Source of the DNA: CAYUIG01 sp964444685
Lineage (GTDB): Bacteria > Gemmatimonadota > Gemmatimonadetes > Longimicrobiales > RSA9
DNA: 64,000 bases
Direction of reading: 5' to 3'
Assembly (NCBI GenBank): GCA_964444685.1
Contig: CAYUIG010000002.1
Coordinates: 55,517 to 119,516, forward strand
Shown here: one piece after another, positions 56,924-64,000 of the stretch
How positions within the stretch are numbered: the stretch's first letter is position 1
Layout of the letters: every line of letters starts with the position of its first letter
Position numbers and translations under genes: made by a program
The notes under the pieces: generated by a model
Databases searched by the model: none
The model's input: only the letters and a program-made list of their open reading frames with translations
What the model was told of the DNA's origin: nothing

Positions 56924-58816
56924 ATGCGCAGTGCGTATGTGGTCCTGCCGTCCCTCGCCGTTCTGCTGTTCGCCGCCCCCAACGCTCGACGGCCCATACG
57001 GGACCTCCCGCTCGCAGCCCACAACGACAACCGCGTTCCTGCCGGCACGTTCCGCGACGGCGTGCTCGAGATCGACCTCGAGGTCGTGCGCGCGCGGTGG
57101 GAACCGATGGGTTCGGAGGCCGGGTCGTACGACCTCCCGGTATTCGCGGAGAAGGGACATGCGCCTTCGATCCCTGGACCGCTCATCCGCGTTCCCGCGG
57201 GAACGCGCATTCGCGCGCGCATAACGAACACGCTCGACAAGCCGCTGGTGGTGAACGGCCTGTATGAACGCACCGGTGGCGAACTCGAATGGATCGAAGT
57301 CGCGCCGGGCGAAACCGCAGCGCGGGAGTTCGTGGCGGATGCAGAGGGAAGCTACTTCTACGAGGGGTTGCTGCCGGGGAACGACATCGATTCGACAGGG
57401 ACCGTTTCCTCCATGCTCACGGGCGCATTCATCGTCGATGCGCCGGGGACCACCGGTCCGCCGAAGGATCGCGTCCTGATGATCGGCGTGCAGGTCGACC
57501 GCTTCACCGAAGATGGCGATCTGGATCGGACGCGCGAGCTGGTCGTCGTCAACGGTCGCCCGTGGCCGCACACGGAGCGGCTGGAATACGCACTCGGTGA
57601 CAGCATCCACTGGCGTGTGATCAACGCATCGGATGTGCCGCACCCGATGCACCTGCACGGCTTCTATTTCCGCGTCGATGCGCGCGGCGACATCGCGAAG
57701 GATACGATCTACTGGCCGCGCGAGCGCCGCATGGTCGTAACCGAGTTCCTCCAACCCTTCGAGACGATGACGGTGGCGTGGTCGCCGGATCGGCCCGGCA
57801 GCTGGGTGTTCCACTGCCACCTGAACATCCACGTCGCAACGAATCCGGTGATCGGGCCGAACGCGCCGTCGACGCCGGAACGCATGCGCGCCCTCTCCAT
57901 GGGCGAGGATGATCATGGCGATCCGCATCATCACACCGAACACGGCATGGGCGGTCTGATGATGGCCATTCGCGTGCCGCCTCCCGAAGGCTGGCAGCCG
58001 GAGGAGCAGGCGCGCCGCGAGCTGCGTCTGTTCATTCAGAGCGATACCATCCCCGGTCAGCACCGGCGCTACGCCTACGTGCTGCAGGAGGGCCCGGAGC
58101 CCGCGCCGGACTCGGTGCATCTGCCCGGCTCCACGATCGTGCTGCGCAGGGGAGAGCCCACGCGCATCACCGTCATCAATCGTTCGCCGCGCGCGACCTC
58201 CGTCCACTGGCACGGCATGGAGCTCGAGAGCTTCTTCGACGGCGTCACCGGCGTCGGCGGCTACGATGGCCGCCCGACCCCGGCCATCCTGCCGGGCGAC
58301 TCCTTCCACGTGTACATGACGCCGCCGCGTGCGGGCAGCTTCATGTACCACACGCACATCCACGACATCCATCAGCAGACGCGCGGCCTCTACGGGCCGC
58401 TCCTCGTCCTCGAACCCGATGAGGCATGGGATCCGTCGCGCGACATCGTCGCGATGATCGGCTCCGGCCCGGGCCGCGAGCAGCCTTTCCTGATGAATGG
58501 AACGAACGAGCCGGCGCCGATCGACTGGATTCCGGGACAGGAGTACCGCATCCGCGTCATGAACATCACGATCGCCGGTCCCGGTCTTCGCGTCCGGCTG
58601 GTGCTCACGAACGGGGCCGTGTTGCCGTGGTCGATGGTCGCGAAGGACGGCTGGACTCTGCCGCAGCCGGTCGAATTGCGCACCACACCGATCAGCATTG
58701 GAGAAACCGCCGACTTCGTATTCAGGCCCCGCCCTCCGGTCTTCGAGGGCGCGCTCGAGGTGACCAACAACGCGGAACGGGTACTGATCCGTATGCCGAT
58801 CCGGACCGCGCGGTAG
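56924..58816 (+). CDS. Multicopper oxidase with reversed order of copper motifs
   Basis: 630 residues from ATG 56924, GGAGGG upstream, signal-like N-terminus. Four cupredoxin-like domains. Domain 1 (about 40-170) has no copper ligands (VVNGLYERTGG and YFYEGLLP where HxHG and YHSH would stand). Domain 2 holds HPMHLHG (240-246) and HCHLNIH (297-303), motifs normally found at the C-terminus. A His/Met-rich loop follows (DDHGDPHHHTEHGMGGLMM). Domain 3 holds HWHG (428-431) and YHTHIHDIH (475-483), motifs normally at the N-terminus. Domain 4 lacks ligands. All T1/T2/T3 His and Cys298 are present; the usual axial Met after the last His is not evident. Periplasmic oxidase of unknown substrate. Confidence 0.9.
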   Translation: MRSAYVVLPSLAVLLFAAPNARRPIRDLPLAAHNDNRVPAGTFRDGVLEIDLEVVRARWEPMGSEAGSYDLPVFAEKGHAPSIPGPLIRVPAGTRIRARITNTLDKPLVVNGLYERTGGELEWIEVAPGETAAREFVADAEGSYFYEGLLPGNDIDSTGTVSSMLTGAFIVDAPGTTGPPKDRVLMIGVQVDRFTEDGDLDRTRELVVVNGRPWPHTERLEYALGDSIHWRVINASDVPHPMHLHGFYFRVDARGDIAKDTIYWPRERRMVVTEFLQPFETMTVAWSPDRPGSWVFHCHLNIHVATNPVIGPNAPSTPERMRALSMGEDDHGDPHHHTEHGMGGLMMAIRVPPPEGWQPEEQARRELRLFIQSDTIPGQHRRYAYVLQEGPEPAPDSVHLPGSTIVLRRGEPTRITVINRSPRATSVHWHGMELESFFDGVTGVGGYDGRPTPAILPGDSFHVYMTPPRAGSFMYHTHIHDIHQQTRGLYGPLLVLEPDEAWDPSRDIVAMIGSGPGREQPFLMNGTNEPAPIDWIPGQEYRIRVMNITIAGPGLRVRLVLTNGAVLPWSMVAKDGWTLPQPVELRTTPISIGETADFVFRPRPPVFEGALEVTNNAERVLIRMPIRTAR

Positions 58817-58903
58817 CAGAAAAGGCTTGGCCTCCGGGCTGGCCGGGACTAGTTTGGGATTCCCTCCCCGGCCAGTGATCCACACTTCATCGGAGCAAGG
58901 ACC

Positions 58904-59569
58904 ATGAGGCGAAGCCTTGTGCTGGCGCCGCTGGCGATGCTGCTGGCGGCCGGGAGCGTCGCGGCTCAGGAGGCGAGGAACTCGCTGAACATCCAGATCG
59001 GCACACTCGGCGTGGGCGCCGAGTTCGGCCGACTCCTGACCGACAACCTCGGCGTGCGCGTGGGCGGGAGCATCTTCCGCTACGGCTACGACTTTACCGA
59101 GGACGACATCGACTACGAGACCGACCTCGAGTTCCAGGACTTCCGCGCACTCGCGGATTTCTATCCGTTCGGCAACGGCTTCCGCCTGACCGGAGGCGCG
59201 ATTCGCGCCGATCACTCGATCAGCGGCACCGGTTCACCCGCCGACGACAGCGGCACGTTCGAAATCGGCGACAACACCTACACCGCCGATGAGGTGGGTA
59301 CGCTCACGCTCACGCTCGACTATCCCGAGACCGTGCCGTACTTCGGCATCGGCTGGGCCAGCCGCGGCGGACCCGGCTTCGGCTTCCAGCCGTTCGCCGA
59401 TCTCGGCGTGGCCATCGGCAGCTTCGACGCGTCCATCGCCACCACCGGCGCGATCTCGGATCCGCAGTTCCAGGATGACGTCGAGCTCGAGCGACAGAAG
59501 GTGCAGGACGAGATCGATCGGGTGAAGGTGTGGCCGGTCCTGAGTCTGGGTTTTGTGATTCGCTTCTAG
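58904..59569 (+). CDS. Outer-membrane beta-barrel protein (OmpW-like)
   Basis: 221 residues. Signal peptide MRRSLVLAPLAMLLAAGSVAAQ. Amphipathic strands (LNIQIGTLGVGAEFGRLL; GVRVGGSIFRYGYDF; PYFGIGWASRGGPGFGFQPF) and a terminal VLSLGFVIRF, the C-terminal Phe signal for BAM insertion. It resembles OmpW/surface antigen-like barrels. Substrate unknown. 87 bases after the multicopper oxidase stop. Confidence 0.85.
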   Translation: MRRSLVLAPLAMLLAAGSVAAQEARNSLNIQIGTLGVGAEFGRLLTDNLGVRVGGSIFRYGYDFTEDDIDYETDLEFQDFRALADFYPFGNGFRLTGGAIRADHSISGTGSPADDSGTFEIGDNTYTADEVGTLTLTLDYPETVPYFGIGWASRGGPGFGFQPFADLGVAIGSFDASIATTGAISDPQFQDDVELERQKVQDEIDRVKVWPVLSLGFVIRF

Positions 59570-59580
59570 GACTGTACTCG

Positions 59581-59740
59581 GGTCTGGAGTCTGGGGTCTG
59601 GTTTCTGGTTTACGGCGGGGGTCGCGGTCTGAGCCACGACCCCCGCTTTTCGTTCGACACTCGACACACGCCCCTGGACGCCCGATACTCGACCCGAAGT
59701 AGACCAGACTCCAGACCCCAGACCCCAGACCCCAGACTCG
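59581..59740. repeat. Large heptamer-armed palindrome with long core
   Basis: The left arm is TCTGGAG/TCTGGGG/TCTGG. The core (TTTACGGCGGGGGTCGCGGT and onward, with CGACCCCCG) includes GACACTCGACACAC-type units. The right arm is five CCAGACY/CCCAGAC units. It ends 3 bases before the TTG start of the APC permease. Confidence 0.85.
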
Positions 59741-59743
59741 GTT

Positions 59744-61066
59744 TTGCTCAAACGCGCAATCACGCTCCCTCACGCCACCGCCATGGTCGCCGGCACCATC
59801 ATCGGCGCCTCGATCTTCGTGCAGCCCTCCGAGATCACAGGCCAGGTGCCGACGATCTCGGGCGTGCTGCTCGTCTGGCTCGCGGCCGGCGTGCTCACGC
59901 TCTTCGGCGCGCTCGCATGTGCCGAACTCGCGTCGGCGTTCCCGAAGACCGGCGGCGTCTACGTCTTCCTGCGCGAGACGTACGGCCGCCCCGCGGGTTT
60001 CCTCTGGGGCTGGGCGATGTTCTGGAGCATGCACACCGGCATCATCGCCGCGATCGGCGTCGTGTTCGGCCGCTACGTCGGTGCGCTCGTGCCGCTCTCC
60101 GACACCGGAATCCGTGCGGTCGCGGTCGTCGCAATCCTGCTGCTCTCCGCGATCAACTGGATCGGCGTGAAGCACGGCAGCACGCTCCAGACGCTCTTCA
60201 CGATCGGCAAGGTGCTCGCCGTCGTGCTGCTCGTCGCGCTCGCATTCTCCCTCGGCGCCGACCTGCCCGCGCACTTCGTCGGCACCGAAGCCGGCGACGT
60301 CCCCGCGTCCGCATTCCTGCTCGCCGTGGCCGCCGGGCTGTTCGCGTTCGGCGGCTGGCACATGGTCACGTACGCCGCGGGTGAGACCGTCGACCCCGAG
60401 CGCACGATTCCGCGCGCACTGCTGATCGGCGTCGCACTCGTCACGCTCTGCTACGTCGCGCTCAATGCCGCGTACCTGTACGTGCTGCCGCTCGACACGG
60501 TGCGCTCCTCGTCACGCGTTGCTGCGGATGCGGCCGCCGTGCTCATGGGCGATGCCGGCGCAACCGCCGTCTCCGCGCTCGTCGTGTTCTCCACCTTCGG
60601 CGCACTCGCCGGCATCGTGCTCGCCGGGCCGCGCGTGTACTACGTGATGGCGCGCGACGGTCTGCTATTCCGCTGGCTCGCCGACGTCCACCCGCGCCAC
60701 GGCACGCCGCACCGCGCCATCGCGCTGCAGGCCGTGTGGGCGTCGTTCCTCGTCGCCACCGGTAGCTACCGCGCACTCTTCACGCGCGTGATCTACACCG
60801 AGTGGATCTTCTTCGCCGCCATGGCCGCCGGCATCTTCCTGTTGCGACGACGCGCCGGCTACGCGCCCGCGTACCGCGTATGGGGCCACCCGTTCACGAC
60901 CGCGGCGTTCGTACTCGTATCGCTCGCCGTGGTCGTCAACCAGGTGATCGCCGAGCCCGCGAACAGCCTGGTCGGTTTCCTCATCGTTGCGGCGGGGCTC
61001 CCGGTCTATAGCTTCTGGGTCCGAAGCGGCGCCGCGGCGGCGCCCGCACCCGCCATCGACGACTGA
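59744..61066 (+). CDS. APC-family amino-acid permease
   Basis: 440 residues from TTG 59744, the first possible start in this frame; upstream codons read through the repeat. About 12 TM segments. TM1 AMVAGTIIGASIFVQPSEITG with the unwound GxG-like region, then LACAELASAFPKTGGVYVFLRE and GEAVDPERTIPRA-like (GETVDPERTIPRALL), typical of APC exchangers such as y+LAT/AdiC relatives. Substrate unknown. No Shine-Dalgarno precedes the start; the adjacent repeat may have replaced it. The amidohydrolase starts 1 base after the stop, so co-transcription is likely. Confidence 0.9.
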   Translation: MLKRAITLPHATAMVAGTIIGASIFVQPSEITGQVPTISGVLLVWLAAGVLTLFGALACAELASAFPKTGGVYVFLRETYGRPAGFLWGWAMFWSMHTGIIAAIGVVFGRYVGALVPLSDTGIRAVAVVAILLLSAINWIGVKHGSTLQTLFTIGKVLAVVLLVALAFSLGADLPAHFVGTEAGDVPASAFLLAVAAGLFAFGGWHMVTYAAGETVDPERTIPRALLIGVALVTLCYVALNAAYLYVLPLDTVRSSSRVAADAAAVLMGDAGATAVSALVVFSTFGALAGIVLAGPRVYYVMARDGLLFRWLADVHPRHGTPHRAIALQAVWASFLVATGSYRALFTRVIYTEWIFFAAMAAGIFLLRRRAGYAPAYRVWGHPFTTAAFVLVSLAVVVNQVIAEPANSLVGFLIVAAGLPVYSFWVRSGAAAAPAPAIDD

Positions 61067-61067
61067 G

Positions 61068-62072
61068 ATGATGATCCTCGACTTCCACAACCACTACTAT
61101 CCGCCAGCGTACCTCGAGGCGCTGCGCACGGGCCGCACGAACGTCGGCGTCAGCACGGACCGCGACGGCAATCCCGTCCTCGCCTATCCCGGCGACTACA
61201 ACGTGGTCGTGCCCGGACACCGCGACATCGACTACCGCACGCGCGTGATGGAGGAGGCCGGCGTGTGCCAGGTGCTGAGCTTCACCACGCCCGGCACGCA
61301 CGTCGAGGAGCCCGCGCAGGCTGCGCAGCTCGCCCGGCTCGTGAACGACTCATACGCCGAAGTCGTCCGTGCACATCCCACGCGTTACACGGCATTTGCG
61401 ACGCTGCCACTGAACGATCCCGCCGCATCCGCCGACGAGCTCGCACGCGCAATCGACGAGCTGCGGCTCCCCGGCGCGATGCTGTTCAGCAACGTCAACG
61501 GCGTCGCACTCGCCGACAAACGCTACGAGCCGCTCTGGAAGACAGCGAACGAACGCGGCGCGTTCCTGCACATCCATCCGTCGCATCCGCTCGGCGTCGA
61601 GGCGATGACGCAGTACTGGCTCATGCCGCTCGTCGGATTCCTGATGGATACGACGCTCGCCGCCGCGCACCTCGTGTTCGCCGGCGTGCCGACGCGCTAC
61701 CCGCGCATCCGCTGGGGGCTCGGCCACCTCGGTGGCGCGATTCCGTACCTTGCCGAGCGGCTGGACCGCGGCTACGAAGCGTTCTCCGAGTGCCGCGCGA
61801 ACATCGACCGTCCGCCATCGGAGATACTGAAGCAGTTCTACTTCGACACGGTGAACTTCGACCCGGCCGCGCTGCGCCTCGCCATCGAGTTCGCCGGCGC
61901 CGACCACATCCTCGCCGGCAGCGACTACCCGCACATGATCGGCAGCATCGACAAGATGAAGGCCGCGATCGGTGCACTCGACATCACGGACGAGGAGCGT
62001 CGGGGGATCTTCGGGCTGAATGCCGCGCGCGTACTCGCCGTCGGCCCGATGCTCGAGGCTGCGGCCAGCTGA
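61068..62072 (+). CDS. ACMSD-like amidohydrolase family protein
   Basis: 334 residues from ATG 61068. TIM-barrel metal-dependent hydrolase: DFHNHYYPP (HxH metal site), FLHIHPSHPLG, IRWGLGHLGGAIPYLAERL, and AGSDYPHMIGSIDKMK with the conserved Asp. The pattern matches the Amidohydro_2 group that includes 2-amino-3-carboxymuconate-6-semialdehyde decarboxylase and o-hydroxybenzoate decarboxylases. Position 1 base after an APC permease suggests uptake and breakdown of one compound. Confidence 0.9.
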   Translation: MMILDFHNHYYPPAYLEALRTGRTNVGVSTDRDGNPVLAYPGDYNVVVPGHRDIDYRTRVMEEAGVCQVLSFTTPGTHVEEPAQAAQLARLVNDSYAEVVRAHPTRYTAFATLPLNDPAASADELARAIDELRLPGAMLFSNVNGVALADKRYEPLWKTANERGAFLHIHPSHPLGVEAMTQYWLMPLVGFLMDTTLAAAHLVFAGVPTRYPRIRWGLGHLGGAIPYLAERLDRGYEAFSECRANIDRPPSEILKQFYFDTVNFDPAALRLAIEFAGADHILAGSDYPHMIGSIDKMKAAIGALDITDEERRGIFGLNAARVLAVGPMLEAAAS

Positions 62073-62078
62073 AACGCG

Positions 62079-62108
62079 GCGAGCGGACGCCGTGTGGCGT
62101 CCGCTCGC
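62079..62108. terminator. Perfect 13-bp hairpin between convergent genes
   Basis: GCGAGCGGACGCC-GTGT-GGCGTCCGCTCGC. It lies 6 bases past the amidohydrolase stop and 24 bases from the PD40 gene stop on the other strand; probably terminates both. No U-run. Confidence 0.75.
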
Positions 62109-62131
62109 ACGCGGTTGGATCACCACCAAAG

Positions 62132-63115
62132 CTAGTTGCTCTCGGTGTTCCGCGTCACCACGAAGATGTCGGCACTGCCCTCGCCGCCGGTCCGATCGGA
62201 TCCGAAGTAGAGCGTGAGACCGTCGTGGCTGAGTGACGGCCGCGTCTCGCCTCCTGCGGAATTGACGGATGCTCCGAGGTTGACGGGCGCGGACCATGCG
62301 CCGGATGCGGTGGCGCGAACGGCGGAATAGATGTCGGGGCCCCCGAGCCCGCCGGGTCGCGCGCTGAAGAAGAAGATTTCGAGCCCGTCGCGTCGAACGT
62401 TGGGGTGCCCATCGCTGGCCTCGGTGTTCAGCCCGGGCACGAGCTGGGCTGCGGCGAAAGCGCCGCCGCTCGACTCGCTCATGTAGATGTCGCTGTCACC
62501 ACTCACCGCGCCCTCGGGATCCGACGAGAAGCCGCCCGGGCGGAAGCTCGAGAAGTAAAGGACGACGTCGCCGGATCCCAGCTGCAACGGGAACGGGCTC
62601 TGCTCGTCGGCCGGGCTGTTGACCTCGCAGCCGAGGTGGACGGGAGCATCGAAGATATCGCCCGCCCGCAGCCGGCTGACGTAGAGGTCCGACCCGCCAC
62701 AGCCGCCCTCGCGCGTGCTCGCGAAGTAGAAGGTCTCGCCGTCCTGGGCGAGCGTGGGGCAGAAGTCGTTGGCCGTCGAGTTGACCGGTGCGCCCACATT
62801 GAAGGGTTCTCCCCACGGGTCGTCGGGACTGTTGCGCCGCGCCATCCAGATGTCGATCCCGCCCAGCCCGCCGTCGCGCATGGACGCCATGAAAAAGACC
62901 TTGCCGTCGGCTGAAACGAACGGGCAGCCATCCATCTGCGGCGTGTTGAACTGCGGGTGCGTTCCCGCAACGTGCTCAGCGTTCATCGCCAGGGACCATG
63001 CGCCGAACGGTCCCAGCGGGGCGTCGGAACCCGGACCCGCGGCGTCGCCGTCGCACCCGGACACGGCGAGCAGCAGGCCGGCAATGAGCCATCGTCGAGA
63101 TTTGGGCGTGAGCAT
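62132..63115 (-). CDS. PD40/WD40-like beta-propeller lipoprotein
   Basis: 327 residues. Lipobox LAVSGC. Five TolB/PD40-type repeats: CPFVSADGKVFFMASMRDGG, CPTLAQDGETFYFASTREGG, LGSGDVVLYFSSFRPGG, HPNVRRDGLEIFFFSARPGG, RPSLSHDGLTLYFGSDRTGG, each with a xDIW/xDIY/xDLY strand. Such propellers are found in OmpA-linked or surface lipoproteins. Function unknown. Confidence 0.9.
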   Translation of the reverse strand: MLTPKSRRWLIAGLLLAVSGCDGDAAGPGSDAPLGPFGAWSLAMNAEHVAGTHPQFNTPQMDGCPFVSADGKVFFMASMRDGGLGGIDIWMARRNSPDDPWGEPFNVGAPVNSTANDFCPTLAQDGETFYFASTREGGCGGSDLYVSRLRAGDIFDAPVHLGCEVNSPADEQSPFPLQLGSGDVVLYFSSFRPGGFSSDPEGAVSGDSDIYMSESSGGAFAAAQLVPGLNTEASDGHPNVRRDGLEIFFFSARPGGLGGPDIYSAVRATASGAWSAPVNLGASVNSAGGETRPSLSHDGLTLYFGSDRTGGEGSADIFVVTRNTESN

Positions 63116-63222
63116 GGATGAATCCTTTCCCTGAAGTGGAAGCGTGGCCTGACGACCCCATCATGCAACCGCCCGCTCAACCCCCTCTTTGCGCGGCTTT
63201 ACTCGCGCTCAACCGGGACGCA

Positions 63223-63251
63223 TTGACGCCGCTTGCGCGATCCGGTACCGT
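63223..63251 (+). promoter_or_regulatory. Possible promoter for the SARP-like gene
   Basis: TTGACG (63223-63228), a 17-base spacer, TACCGT (63246-63251), 60 bases before the ATG. Weak -10. Confidence 0.35.
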
Positions 63252-63310
63252 GGAATTGACGCGACTCCTCTCCTGCGTCGTCGCTTCCATTCCGCCCGGC
63301 CACGTGGCCC

Positions 63311-64000
63311 ATGCCGATCGGTCTTCGTCTGTTCGGAGGCGCCATCCTGGAAGTGGATGGCGGCGTGGTCACGGGGGCCGCGGCGCAGCGTCATCGCCTC
63401 GCACTGCTCGCATTGCTGTCGGTGCCGGAGCCCCGGCCCGTCGCGCGGGATCGCATCGTCGCCATGCTCTGGCCCGAAAGCGACGCCGAACGCGCGCGCA
63501 ACCTCCTCAATCAGGCCGTCCACAGCCTCCGCCGCGCGCTGGGCGACGAAACCATCCTCTCCCTCGGGGACAACCTCGCCATCGACGCCGCTCGCATCGA
63601 ATGCGACGTGCATGCGTTCGACCGCGCGCGCCTCGGCGGTGATCCGGCTGCGGCCGCGGCGCTGTACGTCGGGTCCTTCCTGGACGGATTTTTCCTGCGC
63701 GGATCGACCGAGTTCGAGCAGTGGGTGTCCGCGGAACGCGATCGGCTGGCGCACGCATACGGCGAGGTGCTGGAAGAGGCCGCGCGGGCGCTGGAAGCCG
63801 TTGGGGACATGCGCGGTGCCGTCGACCACTGGCGTCGCGCCGCGAACCACGATCCGGTTTCGGCGTCGGTCGCGCTGGGACTGATGCGCGCTCTGGCGGA
63901 ATGCGGCGACACCGCTGCGGCTTTGCGGCACGCGCAGTCGCATGCGGCCTGGCTGCATCATGAACTGGGGATCGAACCGAACCCTGCGGTGCTCCGGTAC
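63311..64000 (+). CDS. SARP/BTAD-type transcriptional activator (5' part)
   Basis: 230 codons from ATG 63311, running off the window. An OmpR-like winged helix (LRLFGGAILEVDGGVV; QRHRLALLALLSVPEPRPVARDRIVAMLWPE, ARNLLNQAVHSLRRALG) is followed by a BTAD helical domain (CDVHAFDRARLGGDP; YVGSFLDGFFLRGSTEFEQWVSAERDRLA; HELGIEPNPAVLRY). This is the layout of SARP-like activators common in Gemmatimonadota, where BTAD is often followed by a further sensor domain; that part is not visible here. Confidence 0.9.
   Translation, partial: MPIGLRLFGGAILEVDGGVVTGAAAQRHRLALLALLSVPEPRPVARDRIVAMLWPESDAERARNLLNQAVHSLRRALGDETILSLGDNLAIDAARIECDVHAFDRARLGGDPAAAAALYVGSFLDGFFLRGSTEFEQWVSAERDRLAHAYGEVLEEAARALEAVGDMRGAVDHWRRAANHDPVSASVALGLMRALAECGDTAAALRHAQSHAAWLHHELGIEPNPAVLRY

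Noticed and set aside
56870..59215. Long minus-strand open frame (781 codons) opposite the multicopper oxidase and OMP
   Set aside because: It is antisense to two well-supported genes and has the Arg/His/Ala-rich composition of a GC-driven shadow frame, with no domain.

Overview
The window is a GC-rich stretch of bacterial chromosome with no rRNA, tRNA or CRISPR array. It encodes many lipoproteins and several C-terminal-Phe or beta-barrel-like secreted proteins, so the host is a diderm. Several traits together point to the phylum Gemmatimonadota or a near relative: three orphan MacB/FtsX-type ABC permeases of the ADOP kind, LytTR two-component pairs, several TTG and GTG starts, ATGA-coupled gene pairs, a SARP-like activator, and abundant heptamer and CGCGGAG-type interspersed repeats. 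The phylum assignment is an inference from gene content, not a database result.

Layout. 1-6.7 kb: the 3' part of a PQQ dehydrogenase, two LytS/LytTR-type kinase-regulator pairs, an Hpt phosphotransfer protein and a REC-HD-GYP protein. 6.8-11.6 kb: small secreted proteins and lipoproteins, an FkbM methyltransferase/GT2 pair and an L,D-transpeptidase. 11.6-16.2 kb: a reverse-strand signalling cluster (TPR-HD-GYP protein, sensorless sigma54-type AAA+ protein with a changed GAFTGA loop, stand-alone TPR paralogue, ZU5-like lipoprotein). 16.6-28.1 kb: two ADOP permeases, a paralogous lipoprotein pair, two CPA2-type antiporters, and an NtrC/NtrY-like pair next to the second ADOP. 28.1-33.6 kb: PadR regulator with a SHOCT-like partner, small hydrophilic proteins, a lipoprotein serpin, an LEA14/WHy-like lipoprotein and an Lnb-like DUF4105 protein, with repeat-filled spacers. 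33.8-41.5 kb: 2-oxoacid:ferredoxin oxidoreductase (korAB), an FAD oxidoreductase, a GNAT protein and a choice-of-anchor-B protein. 41.6-49.6 kb: third ADOP, Lhr helicase and Nei-like glycosylase. 49.7-53.6 kb: an accessory island with a frameshifted lipoprotein gene, a Phd/PIN toxin-antitoxin pair, a methyltransferase and relics of an amino-acid permease and hppA. 53.6-64 kb: GltD-like FeS flavoprotein, cupin, DUF2277, ArsC-like protein, a multicopper oxidase with reversed copper-motif order, an APC permease, an amidohydrolase, a PD40 lipoprotein and the start of a SARP/BTAD regulator.

The strongest unexplained structure is a set of interspersed palindromic elements whose arms are arrays of 7-base units (TCTGGRG or GTCGAGA types) around a short GC-rich palindromic core. 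At least ten full or partial copies lie in this 64 kb. Most are intergenic, but one partial copy sits in frame inside the NtrY-like kinase, one supplies the stop codon of an ADOP gene, and two abut start codons that lack a ribosome binding site. A second family (TTCACCGCGGAG...CGCGGAG type) bounds non-coding inserts as inverted copies and is inserted in frame in lhr.
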